DNA from: Pseudomonadota bacterium
GTDB lineage: Bacteria; Bdellovibrionota_B; Oligoflexia; Oligoflexales; CAIYRB01
Assembly (NCBI GenBank): GCA_026390435.1
Contig: JAPLFY010000028.1
Coordinates: forward strand, 1-64,000
Direction of reading: 5' to 3'
Length of the DNA: 64,000 bases
The notes under the pieces are model-generated. The model saw nothing but the letters and a program-made list of their open reading frames with translations. It was not told the DNA's origin and searched no databases. A program made the position numbers and the translations under genes. Positions 26,862-35,189 of this stretch are shown here, piece after piece; position 1 is the stretch's first letter; every line of letters starts with the position of its first letter.

Positions 26862-27326
26862 ATGCCGCTTCTGATGAAGTCAACCCGGACGGGCCTCCGC
26901 TCCGCTCTGCTCACCCTGTCTCTGATTGGTGCCGCGCTAAACACGGCTCCAGCCCAGGCAGCGTCCATGAGTAGCAGTCAGATGGGCACAGAAGAGCGGT
27001 TTCAAGACCTCTTCGTCACGGCTGGCTACTGCACGGCATTTGGTGCCGCTCTCGGTACGGCATTTTTAGCCTTCACAAGCAACCCCGCGGAAAATCTGCG
27101 CTTTGTGGCTGTCGGAGCATCCCTGGGCTTTATCGGCGGCTCGGCTCTTGGCTCCTACGTGGTCCTTTCCCCGTTACTGGCCGGCGACGGGCCCGGTACC
27201 TACAACGGGACCCTGGCATCCGAGGGACTACTTCCCGCCCACGGACTGGTGCTACGCCCAACCATCGATCGCGTAACCCACAGGCTTAAGTCGATTGAGG
27301 GCGGACTAACTTTAGCTAGATTCTAA
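26862..27326 (+). CDS. Small exported membrane protein, unknown
   Basis: Not recognised. A signal peptide (ALLTLSLIGAALNTAPAQAAS) ends near residue 34. Two Gly/Ala-rich hydrophobic segments follow (AFGAALGTAFLAF and FVAVGASLGFIGGSALGSYVVLSPLLA), spaced like a helical hairpin. The short C-terminal part is polar and ends LTLARF. Good GAAGGAAG ribosome site. Transcribed divergently from rho; convergent with the ABC exporter at 27352. Confidence 0.7.
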   Translation: MPLLMKSTRTGLRSALLTLSLIGAALNTAPAQAASMSSSQMGTEERFQDLFVTAGYCTAFGAALGTAFLAFTSNPAENLRFVAVGASLGFIGGSALGSYVVLSPLLAGDGPGTYNGTLASEGLLPAHGLVLRPTIDRVTHRLKSIEGGLTLARF

Positions 27327-27351
27327 GTTGCCACCCGACCAACCCTAGCAC

Positions 27352-29178
27352 CTAGCCCAGAATACCCCGATAGGCCTCGGACGCGATCACGTCACGCGGC
27401 GCACCTGATGTCACCAACTCCCCGTGATTCAGGAGCAGCAACACATCCGCAATCTCCGCGGCGGCAAGCCGATGCGCAATGGTGACCACGACCGCACCAT
27501 CATCCGCCAACTGCCGTAGCAGACCGTAGATGATTCTTTCGATCTCTGGATCGAGTGCAGACGTACCCTCGTCAATCAACACAAAGGGCTGATGCTGATA
27601 CCAAAGCCTAGCGAGTAACAGGCGCTGGGCCTGCCCACCCGAGACGCCGACGCCACCCTCACCCACGTGCGTCTGGACCCCGCCCGGCAACCCAGCAACC
27701 AGCTCCGTCAAGCCGACGCGCGCCAGCGCAGCCTCGACGCGCGCTATATCTGCAGCCTCGGGGTAAGCAACATTCGCCGCAATGGAGTCTGGCAGCAAAA
27801 TCACTTTCTGAGGCATATACGCCAAACCAGCACCAATGACTGGCTGCGCGGACTCAAAGCGCAGCGTCCCACCAATAGGCGTCACCAAGCCCAGCAAAAT
27901 ATTAAATAGAGTCGATTTACCGGCACCCGAAGGACCAGCTAGGCAATAGATACGCCCCGCCTCGAAGCTAAAGGAAAGATTTTTTAGAGCCGGCTTGTCA
28001 GCCCCAGGGTAGGTTGCCGTCAACTGCTCACAAATGATCCGTGATTGCGGCGCCAACACCCGTGGCGCTGAGGCTACCTCAGCTTGGGCATGGGCCTGCA
28101 AGAATCCAAGCAAAGACCGCAAACGATCGACAGCAGCTGCGCCCTCACGGTTGGCATTTAAATATCGCCCCAGCTTGGCACCTGCCTGCGACAAAAGCCC
28201 CAGGGTAGAAAAGAAGGACAGCTCGATAGCCCCAGTCGATCGGCCCGCATTGATATCCCGCAAAGCAATGATCAAGACCACAACCATGGCGACCACGGCG
28301 AATGCCTCAAGTAAAGGTGAGGTTCGCGCCTTTACCCGCGCTGCACGCAAAAATCGCTCGTAAAGGCCGGTGGTCAGAGACTCCATCTTGGCGATCTCGA
28401 CCCCTTCCGTTCTGTAGTGCTTAATAGTCTCGATACCCATCAAACGCTGCTGCAACCACTCGGTTAGCTGAGAATAATCTGCAAGGGCTTTCGCGGCACG
28501 CCGCCTGAGTACGCGGCCGATCCGTGAGCCCACCGCAGCCGCAGGCGCAACGCCAAGAAGGAAAATCGCAGTTAGCTTCGGTGAGAGCATCACCAACATG
28601 ACAGCCAAAAACACCACCTGAAAGGCTTCACGCGGCAGGCCACCATAAAAATGCACGAGGTATTCGCGCATGAGTTTAACGTCCGTGGTGATGCCGCTGG
28701 ACAGCTGCTCTTCCATAGACCGACCAGTTTGATCGCGGCGATACCTGGGTGCCAGCCCTATGTAGCTACCCGCCAAATCATCCCGCAATCGCAGTGAGAT
28801 AATTTCCCCCGCGCGCTCCCACAGAAACCACTGGGCTAAGCCAAGGACACTCTTACTTAAGGCCAGCACCACAAGTAGCCACGGAAGCTGCTTAAGCAGA
28901 TCCCCCGCACTAATGCCGGACTCGCCATAAAAACGCGTGATGATCGGCCCCAACCACTCACCAAATAATGCGACAAATTGCATATGTTCGTCGCGCGGAG
29001 CGGTGATAACCTGGACACAGGGACCAACTAAGGCCGCCACTAGCGCACTAACCACGCCAAGCGCCGCAGCCATCACTAAGGCAGCACTAAGCCCCCCCAT
29101 GAGTGGCCCTAAATAAAACCAAAGCAGTGCCTTGTTATCGCGCATTGCTGGCCCTGGAATATTTACTGTTTCCATCAT
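27352..29178 (-). CDS. ABC exporter (fused membrane and ATPase domains)
   Basis: MsbA-like half-transporter of 608 residues. The N-terminal ~330 residues contain six hydrophobic spans (first LMGGLSAALVMAAALGVVSALVAALVG) with the coupling segment RRRAAKALADYSQLTEWLQQRL. The ATPase half has Walker A LAGPSGAGKST, signature VSGGQAQRLLLAR, Walker B FVLIDEGTSALD and H-loop TIAHR, so it should be active. Substrate unknown: lipid, peptide or drug. Start is the first of two adjacent ATG codons; no partner gene is adjacent. Confidence 0.88.
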   Translation of the reverse strand: MMETVNIPGPAMRDNKALLWFYLGPLMGGLSAALVMAAALGVVSALVAALVGPCVQVITAPRDEHMQFVALFGEWLGPIITRFYGESGISAGDLLKQLPWLLVVLALSKSVLGLAQWFLWERAGEIISLRLRDDLAGSYIGLAPRYRRDQTGRSMEEQLSSGITTDVKLMREYLVHFYGGLPREAFQVVFLAVMLVMLSPKLTAIFLLGVAPAAAVGSRIGRVLRRRAAKALADYSQLTEWLQQRLMGIETIKHYRTEGVEIAKMESLTTGLYERFLRAARVKARTSPLLEAFAVVAMVVVLIIALRDINAGRSTGAIELSFFSTLGLLSQAGAKLGRYLNANREGAAAVDRLRSLLGFLQAHAQAEVASAPRVLAPQSRIICEQLTATYPGADKPALKNLSFSFEAGRIYCLAGPSGAGKSTLFNILLGLVTPIGGTLRFESAQPVIGAGLAYMPQKVILLPDSIAANVAYPEAADIARVEAALARVGLTELVAGLPGGVQTHVGEGGVGVSGGQAQRLLLARLWYQHQPFVLIDEGTSALDPEIERIIYGLLRQLADDGAVVVTIAHRLAAAEIADVLLLLNHGELVTSGAPRDVIASEAYRGILG

Positions 29179-29374
29179 AGTTCGCTTCTAACATGCGGTA
29201 ACCAGCAGAGCAACCGCTTGCAGACCACCGCGAGAGACTAGACTTAAATTACTTATATCAGCCGCTTACAGAGGCCGTCACGGCTCGGGCCCCGGCACCC
29301 GTGTGAAGCTGTCCAGCGGTCAAGGCACTTGGTAACATAAAAGTTAAATCACCGCCGCAGCACTGGACAACCGC

Positions 29375-30178
29375 ATGTCGCAATCAGTTGCACGAAAGAG
29401 CTCCGCGTCTAAGCCGATGTCAAAATCTGCGCCTTCCGCATTATGGCATGGCCTCGACGCTCACCTGTCACGTGGAAACCGCACAGTTCGCGTTGGTGAC
29501 ACGACATTTGCACTGAACTGCCTTGAGGACATGGAAGAGGCATTCCAGCAGAGCTTCAAAGCCCTCCCTCACGAGGGGCGAGCAATAGCAGCAGGCAACG
29601 CCGCTGAGCTAACCCCACATTTTGGTGTCGTCTGGCCGTCAGCGGTGGGCCTTGCCGAACACGTTCAACAATTTCTCGACGCTGGCAACTCGCCAATCAC
29701 GACCCTTGAACTCGGCTGCGGTCTCGGCCTGCCAAGCATAGTTGCCGCTAAGCGAGGAGTGACACGGGTCATCGCCACCGATCGCCACCCACTGGTGTCG
29801 CAATTCCTCGACCGCAATGCGGCCAACAACAGCCTGCAACCGATTCATTATCAGTCCCTCGATTGGCGCGACTTAAATGAGACCTCAACCTTAGGGCTAA
29901 AGCAGCAGGTCGATTTGCTCATGGGGAGTGATCTGCTTTACGAAGCTTGGCAGCCAGGCTTTCTGGCGGCAGCAGTGGCCCACCTCTTGGCTCCAGATGG
30001 CGTCGCCATGTTGGCAGACCCAGGACGAAAATACATGGATGAATTCCTGGATTTAAGTGCGGCGCATAACATCACGTGCAGAGAGACCTGCTTACGCAGG
30101 GTTCAGCTCGGCGAGGCCGTCAGCGATGTGCTCGTCATCGAGCTAGTGTGGATAAATTTCCAGGATGAGAAATTCTGA
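29375..30178 (+). CDS. Class I SAM methyltransferase, METTL/Methyltransf_16-like
   Basis: Predicted methyltransferase. SAM-binding motif I is LELGCGLGLPSIVAAKRG near residue 109, followed by the acidic TDRHP. The post-motif MGSDLLYEAW corresponds to the DxxY segment of the METTL20/21-type protein-lysine methyltransferases. The first ~25 residues are Ser/Lys-rich and an inner start at MSKSAP (residue 15) is possible; neither has a clear ribosome site. The target protein is unknown. Immediately upstream of tRNA-Ala. Confidence 0.75.
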   Translation: MSQSVARKSSASKPMSKSAPSALWHGLDAHLSRGNRTVRVGDTTFALNCLEDMEEAFQQSFKALPHEGRAIAAGNAAELTPHFGVVWPSAVGLAEHVQQFLDAGNSPITTLELGCGLGLPSIVAAKRGVTRVIATDRHPLVSQFLDRNAANNSLQPIHYQSLDWRDLNETSTLGLKQQVDLLMGSDLLYEAWQPGFLAAAVAHLLAPDGVAMLADPGRKYMDEFLDLSAAHNITCRETCLRRVQLGEAVSDVLVIELVWINFQDEKF

Positions 30179-30221
30179 CTTGCGCTCCTGATTTCGATTA
30201 GGCATAGTTGGTCGCTGTTAC

Positions 30222-30297
30222 GGGGGATTAGCTCAGTTGGTAGAGCACTAGATTTGCATTCTAGGGGTCAGGAGTTCGAATCTCCTATCCTCCACCA
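30222..30297 (+). tRNA. tRNA-Ala (anticodon UGC)
   Basis: Complete cloverleaf: acceptor GGGGGAT/ATCCTCC with the G3-U70 pair that defines alanine tRNAs, D arm GCTCAGTTGGTAGAGC, anticodon stem CTAGA/TCTAG with loop TTTGCAT, T arm AGGAG-TTCGAAT-CTCCT and an encoded CCA. It is not part of an rRNA operon here. Confidence 0.97.
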
Positions 30298-30313
30298 TAA
30301 CAAAAAATAGTCG

Positions 30314-30350
30314 AACCCTAGATTTTCCAAAATCTGGGGTTTTTCTTTTT
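30314..30350 (+). terminator. Intrinsic terminator after tRNA-Ala
   Basis: Arms AACCCTAGATTTT and AAAATCTGGGGTT pair over 13 positions with one G-U and a very short loop, followed by TTTTTCTTTTT. Confidence 0.9.
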
Positions 30351-30417
30351 CAGCACCAATCGGCCCGGCCTCAGCGCCAGGCCACGTTGCTTACGCCCTG
30401 CTAGCGCAGCATTGTTC

Positions 30418-30978
30418 TCACCAGGAGGAATGACAGCCCCATTCATCCTCAGGGAATACACAGTAGTCGCCACGAGGTGATTTAAGTCGCGAGAATACCC
30501 ACAATCGCCCTACTTTTTCCGCTTGGCGCTCCTGGCTAACAAAACTCCCTGCGATGCAGGCTATGGGTGTATTTTTTAAAATTTTGCGCAGTATCCACAT
30601 CTGGTCTCGGCAGTAAGACTCTCCGTAACCTCGTCTGTACATGTAAGTGTCTGAGTATCGACCAACCTCTACCTTTAATTCTGGATCGGATCCTTCAGAT
30701 TCAGATTCAGATTCAGATTCAGATTCAGATTCCGAATCCTCAACCGAGGTGCAATAAATGCGAATTTTGCGGGTATCAAAACATTGCCAAGCAGTTGCTC
30801 CATTGTCGCGAAAGTCCTTACCGTAGTGCCGCGCTATATCTTTGCGGCCATACGCTAGATCTCGTTCATCCAGGACACCAAATGTAGGCGTCAAGAAGAC
30901 ATCATCACCCGAGATGGGAGCATCCTGTGCGAATAGGTTTGTAGCTAATAAACTTAGCAGCAAATGTGCTACTGACAT
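30418..30978 (-). CDS. Exported Cys-containing protein with Ser-Glu repeat
   Basis: Unknown family. The N-terminus [18 protein letters not shown] is a signal peptide. In the middle (near residue 83) a run of seven Ser-Glu dipeptides (DSESESESESESESEG) is encoded by a hexanucleotide microsatellite. Several cysteines occur on both sides of it (QCF, IYC, YCRD, IACIAG, YCVF, GCHSSW), suggesting disulphides outside the cytoplasm. It is the last gene of a three-gene overlapping operon and overlaps the SLT-domain gene by 10 bp. Ribosome site is weak. Confidence 0.65.
   Translation of the reverse strand: MSVAHLLLSLLATNLFAQDAPISGDDVFLTPTFGVLDERDLAYGRKDIARHYGKDFRDNGATAWQCFDTRKIRIYCTSVEDSESESESESESESEGSDPELKVEVGRYSDTYMYRRGYGESYCRDQMWILRKILKNTPIACIAGSFVSQERQAEKVGRLWVFSRLKSPRGDYCVFPEDEWGCHSSW
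30694..30732. repeat. Hexanucleotide microsatellite (TTCAGA)6.5
   Basis: Six and a half perfect copies of TTCAGA inside the Ser-Glu coding stretch of the gene at 30418. Unit changes would keep frame and alter the number of Ser-Glu pairs. Confidence 0.95.
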
Positions 30979-31889
30979 TTTTCTAATTTTTCCATGAACG
31001 TGCGGAATGGCAGCATTTTTCTTGCTAGTTCGTCCGCTGGTTTATTGCGATAACCCTTGTAAAATATGACCGTTTCATCCCAAGACACATCACCACCTAG
31101 CTTCGCTTCAGCAAGTTTCCTTTTGTGAAACAACCAGCGAATCCCAACGCAAATATTGACGGTCGGCTCCATAAGGTCTTCGCCGTTGACATCAACTAGG
31201 TGATCTTTCACCTCAATATTGCGACTTCGGAGCACTCGCAGTGTCCCGTCAGTTACCTGCATCAAGCCGTAAACCTTACCTTCACCTTTGCCGGCCGGCC
31301 GAGATTTAAGATTGTTGAACGAGGACTCCGACGCAATCAGAGCCTTCACCACGTTCGGCGTAAGCGCAATACGCGGCTTCATCACATCATTCCAGTATTT
31401 GACCCATCCAGCGATATACGAATCAACATTTTGGCGACTATCGAACTCATACATTTTAGGGCATGGCAGGGCATCAATCGCACCCAAATGAATCCGAGAA
31501 ATTTCTATAATCTCGGCAGCATTTAGCACGTCAAGCCTAGCCCTATTTTTCTGGCAATAGGCCTTAACGGCAGTGGTCTTGCCCCCCCCCAGTTTGCGAA
31601 CGTGCGCCTTTACAAAATGAGACCCTATTGGACAAACGCGCCACGCATGAATTTCTCCACCACCAACGGGGGCAAGAAGCTTGTCAAGGCCGTCAACGGA
31701 CTCGCCCTCTCCCGATGAGGAGGATTGCTCGGCAATTATCCTCTCTAGTTGTCGAGCCAGCTTCATGAACGGCTTCATGATCCGCTCTTTATGACGATGC
31801 GCTCGCTTTTTTTGTTGGATGACCTTTGGAAAATTTTTCAAAGCCAGTTGGATGTCCGCAAGAATCTTCTCTCTTTCTTCCGGACTCAT
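30969..31889 (-). CDS. SLT/lysozyme-fold domain protein without signal peptide
   Basis: C-terminal half matches the lytic-transglycosylase (SLT) fold: VKALIASESSFNN with catalytic-type Glu188, KVYGLMQVTDGTLRVL (208-220), NICVGIRWLFHKRKLAE (Asn245) and the WDETVIFYKGY ending. Such domains cleave peptidoglycan. The N-terminal half is unrecognised: a basic helical segment (residues 1-55) and a VCPIGSHFVKAHVRK...AVKAYCQKN module (85-115). There is no signal peptide, unusual for an enzyme acting on the wall. Overlaps the kinase gene by 4 bp (ATGA) and the exported protein by 10 bp. It may be an effector or a non-catalytic derivative. Confidence 0.72.
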   Translation of the reverse strand: MSPEEREKILADIQLALKNFPKVIQQKKRAHRHKERIMKPFMKLARQLERIIAEQSSSSGEGESVDGLDKLLAPVGGGEIHAWRVCPIGSHFVKAHVRKLGGGKTTAVKAYCQKNRARLDVLNAAEIIEISRIHLGAIDALPCPKMYEFDSRQNVDSYIAGWVKYWNDVMKPRIALTPNVVKALIASESSFNNLKSRPAGKGEGKVYGLMQVTDGTLRVLRSRNIEVKDHLVDVNGEDLMEPTVNICVGIRWLFHKRKLAEAKLGGDVSWDETVIFYKGYRNKPADELARKMLPFRTFMEKLEKCQ

Positions 31890-32479
31890 AGTGCTTCCTC
31901 GTGGATGAGGTTAGTAACAAACTCGGTTTGAAGCCGCTCTGGGAGCTGATCGAATTCATGTTTACTCATCGTCAGTACTGGAGACGCTGATGAATTGTCA
32001 AACATGTACCAATCAACGGCTACAGGCCGATACACATACCAAAAGTTTCTGAAACAACGAGGATAGCGGCGGCGCACTGCATCACTAGGAATATCATGGC
32101 CACCAAGTTTCACGCGTTCACGAATCCGCTTCAGGTTTTTTGCCACATCGTCTAAGTATAAAAAATAAATAGTAGTTTCGTAACCTTGCCTCTTCGCCTC
32201 CACAAGTGTCGGTAGCCACGACTTACCGGATAATGTCGATTCAAAACCGAAGCTCTCACCTCGAGCGATTCGACTTTTCACCTCGGATATCAAGATGCGC
32301 CCTGCCTGGAAAGCGGCCTTCTCAAAATCACCAGGCGCAATACCAGAGGCAATCAAGTCTGGGTTCAAAAAAACTGATTTGTGCTTCGTCCTGAGAAAAT
32401 AGGACTCGGCGAATGTCGATTTTCCGCTCCCATTTGGTCCCGCCACGATCTCAATAACTTTGGTCTGCGATGTTTTAAT
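31886..32479 (-). CDS. Zeta-toxin-like P-loop kinase/ATPase (COG4185 type)
   Basis: Related to zeta toxins, which phosphorylate UDP-N-acetylglucosamine and block wall synthesis. Walker A GPNGSGKST is followed by VFLNPDLIASGI and GFESTLSGKSW, then IRERVKLGGHDIPSDAVRRRYPR with the conserved arginines. A GTG at 32446 would start within the first beta strand and cut it off. Extending upstream, the strand KVIEIVAG is restored and the only start with a ribosome site is ATT at 32477-32479, seven bases after AGGAG; a stop precedes it. No small epsilon-like antitoxin gene is seen upstream. First gene of the operon with the SLT protein. Confidence 0.72.
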   Translation of the reverse strand: MKTSQTKVIEIVAGPNGSGKSTFAESYFLRTKHKSVFLNPDLIASGIAPGDFEKAAFQAGRILISEVKSRIARGESFGFESTLSGKSWLPTLVEAKRQGYETTIYFLYLDDVAKNLKRIRERVKLGGHDIPSDAVRRRYPRCFRNFWYVYRPVAVDWYMFDNSSASPVLTMSKHEFDQLPERLQTEFVTNLIHEEAL

Positions 32480-32664
32480 AAGCTATCTCCTAGCAAGGCA
32501 AATAATTGCCTAGCCGCCAAATAAGACCATGAAAACAGCAAAAGTATACAGTACTTCTCGCCCTAACTAAAGCGCCCTGTAGAAACGAGATCATTGTCGG
32601 TGGGCGTTAAACACATCGCAATGCCCAAGCCCCGCCCCAATGACTCAATTTACCTTATGGCTCC

Positions 32665-32744
32665 TGGGTGATACGGTCGCCTACGTGGGACCCAGACATG
32701 TGAGTTCCACGCAATGGAGCACCGCCAGTGGAGCCTATCACCCA
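32665..32744 (+). promoter_or_regulatory. Long-range complementary pair around the P-ATPase start
   Basis: TGGGTGATA (32665-32673) is perfectly complementary to TATCACCCA (32736-32744), which lies in codons 3-6 of the ATPase gene. A competing pair CTGGGT/ACCCAG sits at 32664-32669 and 32690-32695. Pairing of the first set would enclose the ribosome site and GTG. Confidence 0.35.
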
Positions 32745-35148
32745 AAAACCTTACTCAGGACTGAGCAGCGAAGCGGCAGCAAATCTCCTCGCTCAGCACG
32801 GCCGCAACGAGATCGAACAAAGCAAGACACGATCTCCCTGGCAGCTACTCTTTGAACAGTTCAAAAGCCCGCTAGTCGTCATACTCATCTTTGCTTGCGC
32901 ACTGTCTGCCGCATTAGGCGAGGTCGTTGAATCTGCTGCGATAGGAGCGATCTTAGCGCTAAATGCCTTGATTGGTTTCTTTCAGGAGTACCGCGCTGAA
33001 ACTGCAATCTTGGCGCTTCAAGAAATCACTGCTCCCAGAGCAAAAGTCATCCGAGATGGGCGCCAGTTAATCATTCCTGCTCGCGACGTAGTTCCTGGCG
33101 AAATCCTACTGCTAGAAGCTGGTGACATCGTAGCTGCTGACTCAGAGATTGTAGAATCGTCTCACTTACAGGTGAACGAAGCCATTTTAACTGGCGAGAG
33201 CCGCCCCGCCAGAAAAGCGCTGCCCAATCCAACCGCCACTCAACCACCAAACGAACGTGACAGTTTGGTATTTATGGGAACCGCGGTGGTCACTGGCACA
33301 GCTTTAGTCAAAGCCACAGCAACCGGCATGAGGACAGAGCTCGGGCGCATCGCTAAACTAATTTCCACTGCCGAATCAGGACCCACGCCGCTGCAAGTCC
33401 AGTTAGCAAACGTGGGGAGATCGTTACTTTTAATTTGTCTAGCAGTGGTCACCGTCGTAGCTATCATCGGTATCGCTCAAGGGCGATCCTGGCTGGATAT
33501 TTTGGTGTTTTCTGTCTCACTCGCAGTCGCTGCAGTACCGGAGGGCATGCCAGCAATTGTCACCGTCGCACTGGCCCTGGGAGTGCAGCGATTAGCCGCG
33601 CGCAATGCCCTGATCAGAAAACTACCCAGCGTAGAAACCCTCGGCAGCGTCTCCGTCATCTGCACAGACAAAACCGGAACACTGACCACAGGACAAATGC
33701 GAGTCAGAGACATCTGGGGCGAAGACCCTACCGAGATCTTGCGCGCTGCGGCTTCCTGTTGTGATGCAGAACTTGATCTGCAGGGTAACAGTGGTACCGG
33801 CGACCCTACCGAAATCGCCATTTTGATTGCTGCACTCGAAAGAGGAATAAGCAAAGAGACGATCGAAAGCGCAAACCCAAGGACATCTTCAGAGCCATTT
33901 GATGCCGAGCGCCGCCGTATGTCGGTACTTAGGCAAGACTCAGTTAATTACGTAAAAGGTGCATCAGAGACGATTTTTGCTCTTTCGAACCTTTCTTACG
34001 CACATCTTCAGGACGCGACAAAGGCAGCAACAGACATGTCGGCACGTGGCCTTCGGGTACTGGCAGTTGCTATAGGTCATGGACCCGGTGAGAGAAATTT
34101 ACAGTTTTTGGGCCTCCTCGGTATCGCTGATCCACCGCGAATAGAGGCAGCTGATTCCATCAGAGAGGCACGGCGTGCAGGAATTATTCCGGTGATGATC
34201 ACCGGAGATCATCCGCACACTGCCGCCGCCATCGCTCGCGAACTCGGACTATTACTCGAAGGCGAAGCCGTCGACTCCCGAGTGCATGCACGCGCAACAC
34301 CCGAGGACAAGCTCAAGTTAGTTCGCAAGTGGAAAAGCGAAGGCCATATCGTGGCCATGACAGGTGACGGCGTCAACGACGCACCCGCTCTCAGAGAAGC
34401 ACATATCGGCATCGCTATGGGTCGAAGCGGCACCGAAGTGACCCGCCAAGCCTCCGACCTTATTCTCGCAGATGACAATTTTGCCACCATTGTCGCCGCC
34501 GTACGCGAGGGACGAGGGATTTTTGAAAACATAAGACGATCGATCAGTTACCTTTTGACCGGTAATTTGGCCGAGATCGCCGTAGTGCTGGGAGCTATCA
34601 TTCTCTCGCTGCCACTGCCCCTGCTGGCTCCGCACCTACTGTGGATCAATTTAGTCACGGATGCACTACCGGCACTTACATTGATCGTAGAGAAATTGTC
34701 ACCAAACATCATGACACGTCCACCGCGGTCAAAAAACGAGCCCCTATTGGGGCGTCCAGAATGGATGCAAATTATCGCGGTGGGACTCCTCGAAGCGGCC
34801 GTTTCCCTTGGCCTATACTGGTACCTGCTTAAAGAGCACGATGTTGACTATGCTCGCAGCATTTTATTTAGCGAAATAGTTTTCAGTCAATTAGTCAGAG
34901 CCTTCGGAGCCAGATCATCGACGCGGACTTTCTGGGAGGCCGGCCTGTTCAGCAATCTCTGGATACTAGCGATCGTCTTGATTACAGGACTAATACAAAT
35001 CAGCCTACATTACATCCCGGTCGCTCAACAAATGTTTGCGCTGCAGCCACTACACCTGGCCGATTTTTTACTGATTGGTCCATGCGCCCTAGTCACCGTT
35101 TCCGTCATTGAAATCAGGAAACTTCTGATGAGAGCATTTAAATCATAA
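32728..35148 (+). CDS. P2-type cation-transporting ATPase, Ca2+-ATPase-like
   Basis: Ten-span ion pump of 806 residues driven by ATP. TGES (155-158), PEGMP (271-275), phosphorylation motif DKTGT (314-318) and [12 protein letters not shown] are intact. Ca2+ ligand positions of SERCA are kept in M5 (NLAE) and M6 ([10 protein letters not shown]), so calcium or a similar divalent ion is the likely substrate; Mn2+ or Mg2+ cannot be excluded. The KGASE nucleotide-binding segment is present and the N domain is compact. The start is GTG with GGAG nine bases upstream. Stands alone. Confidence 0.9.
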   Translation: MEPITQKPYSGLSSEAAANLLAQHGRNEIEQSKTRSPWQLLFEQFKSPLVVILIFACALSAALGEVVESAAIGAILALNALIGFFQEYRAETAILALQEITAPRAKVIRDGRQLIIPARDVVPGEILLLEAGDIVAADSEIVESSHLQVNEAILTGESRPARKALPNPTATQPPNERDSLVFMGTAVVTGTALVKATATGMRTELGRIAKLISTAESGPTPLQVQLANVGRSLLLICLAVVTVVAIIGIAQGRSWLDILVFSVSLAVAAVPEGMPAIVTVALALGVQRLAARNALIRKLPSVETLGSVSVICTDKTGTLTTGQMRVRDIWGEDPTEILRAAASCCDAELDLQGNSGTGDPTEIAILIAALERGISKETIESANPRTSSEPFDAERRRMSVLRQDSVNYVKGASETIFALSNLSYAHLQDATKAATDMSARGLRVLAVAIGHGPGERNLQFLGLLGIADPPRIEAADSIREARRAGIIPVMITGDHPHTAAAIARELGLLLEGEAVDSRVHARATPEDKLKLVRKWKSEGHIVAMTGDGVNDAPALREAHIGIAMGRSGTEVTRQASDLILADDNFATIVAAVREGRGIFENIRRSISYLLTGNLAEIAVVLGAIILSLPLPLLAPHLLWINLVTDALPALTLIVEKLSPNIMTRPPRSKNEPLLGRPEWMQIIAVGLLEAAVSLGLYWYLLKEHDVDYARSILFSEIVFSQLVRAFGARSSTRTFWEAGLFSNLWILAIVLITGLIQISLHYIPVAQQMFALQPLHLADFLLIGPCALVTVSVIEIRKLLMRAFKS

Positions 35149-35189
35149 CTGAGACACTAACTCAATGTTGTGACCGCCTCTGAGAAAAT

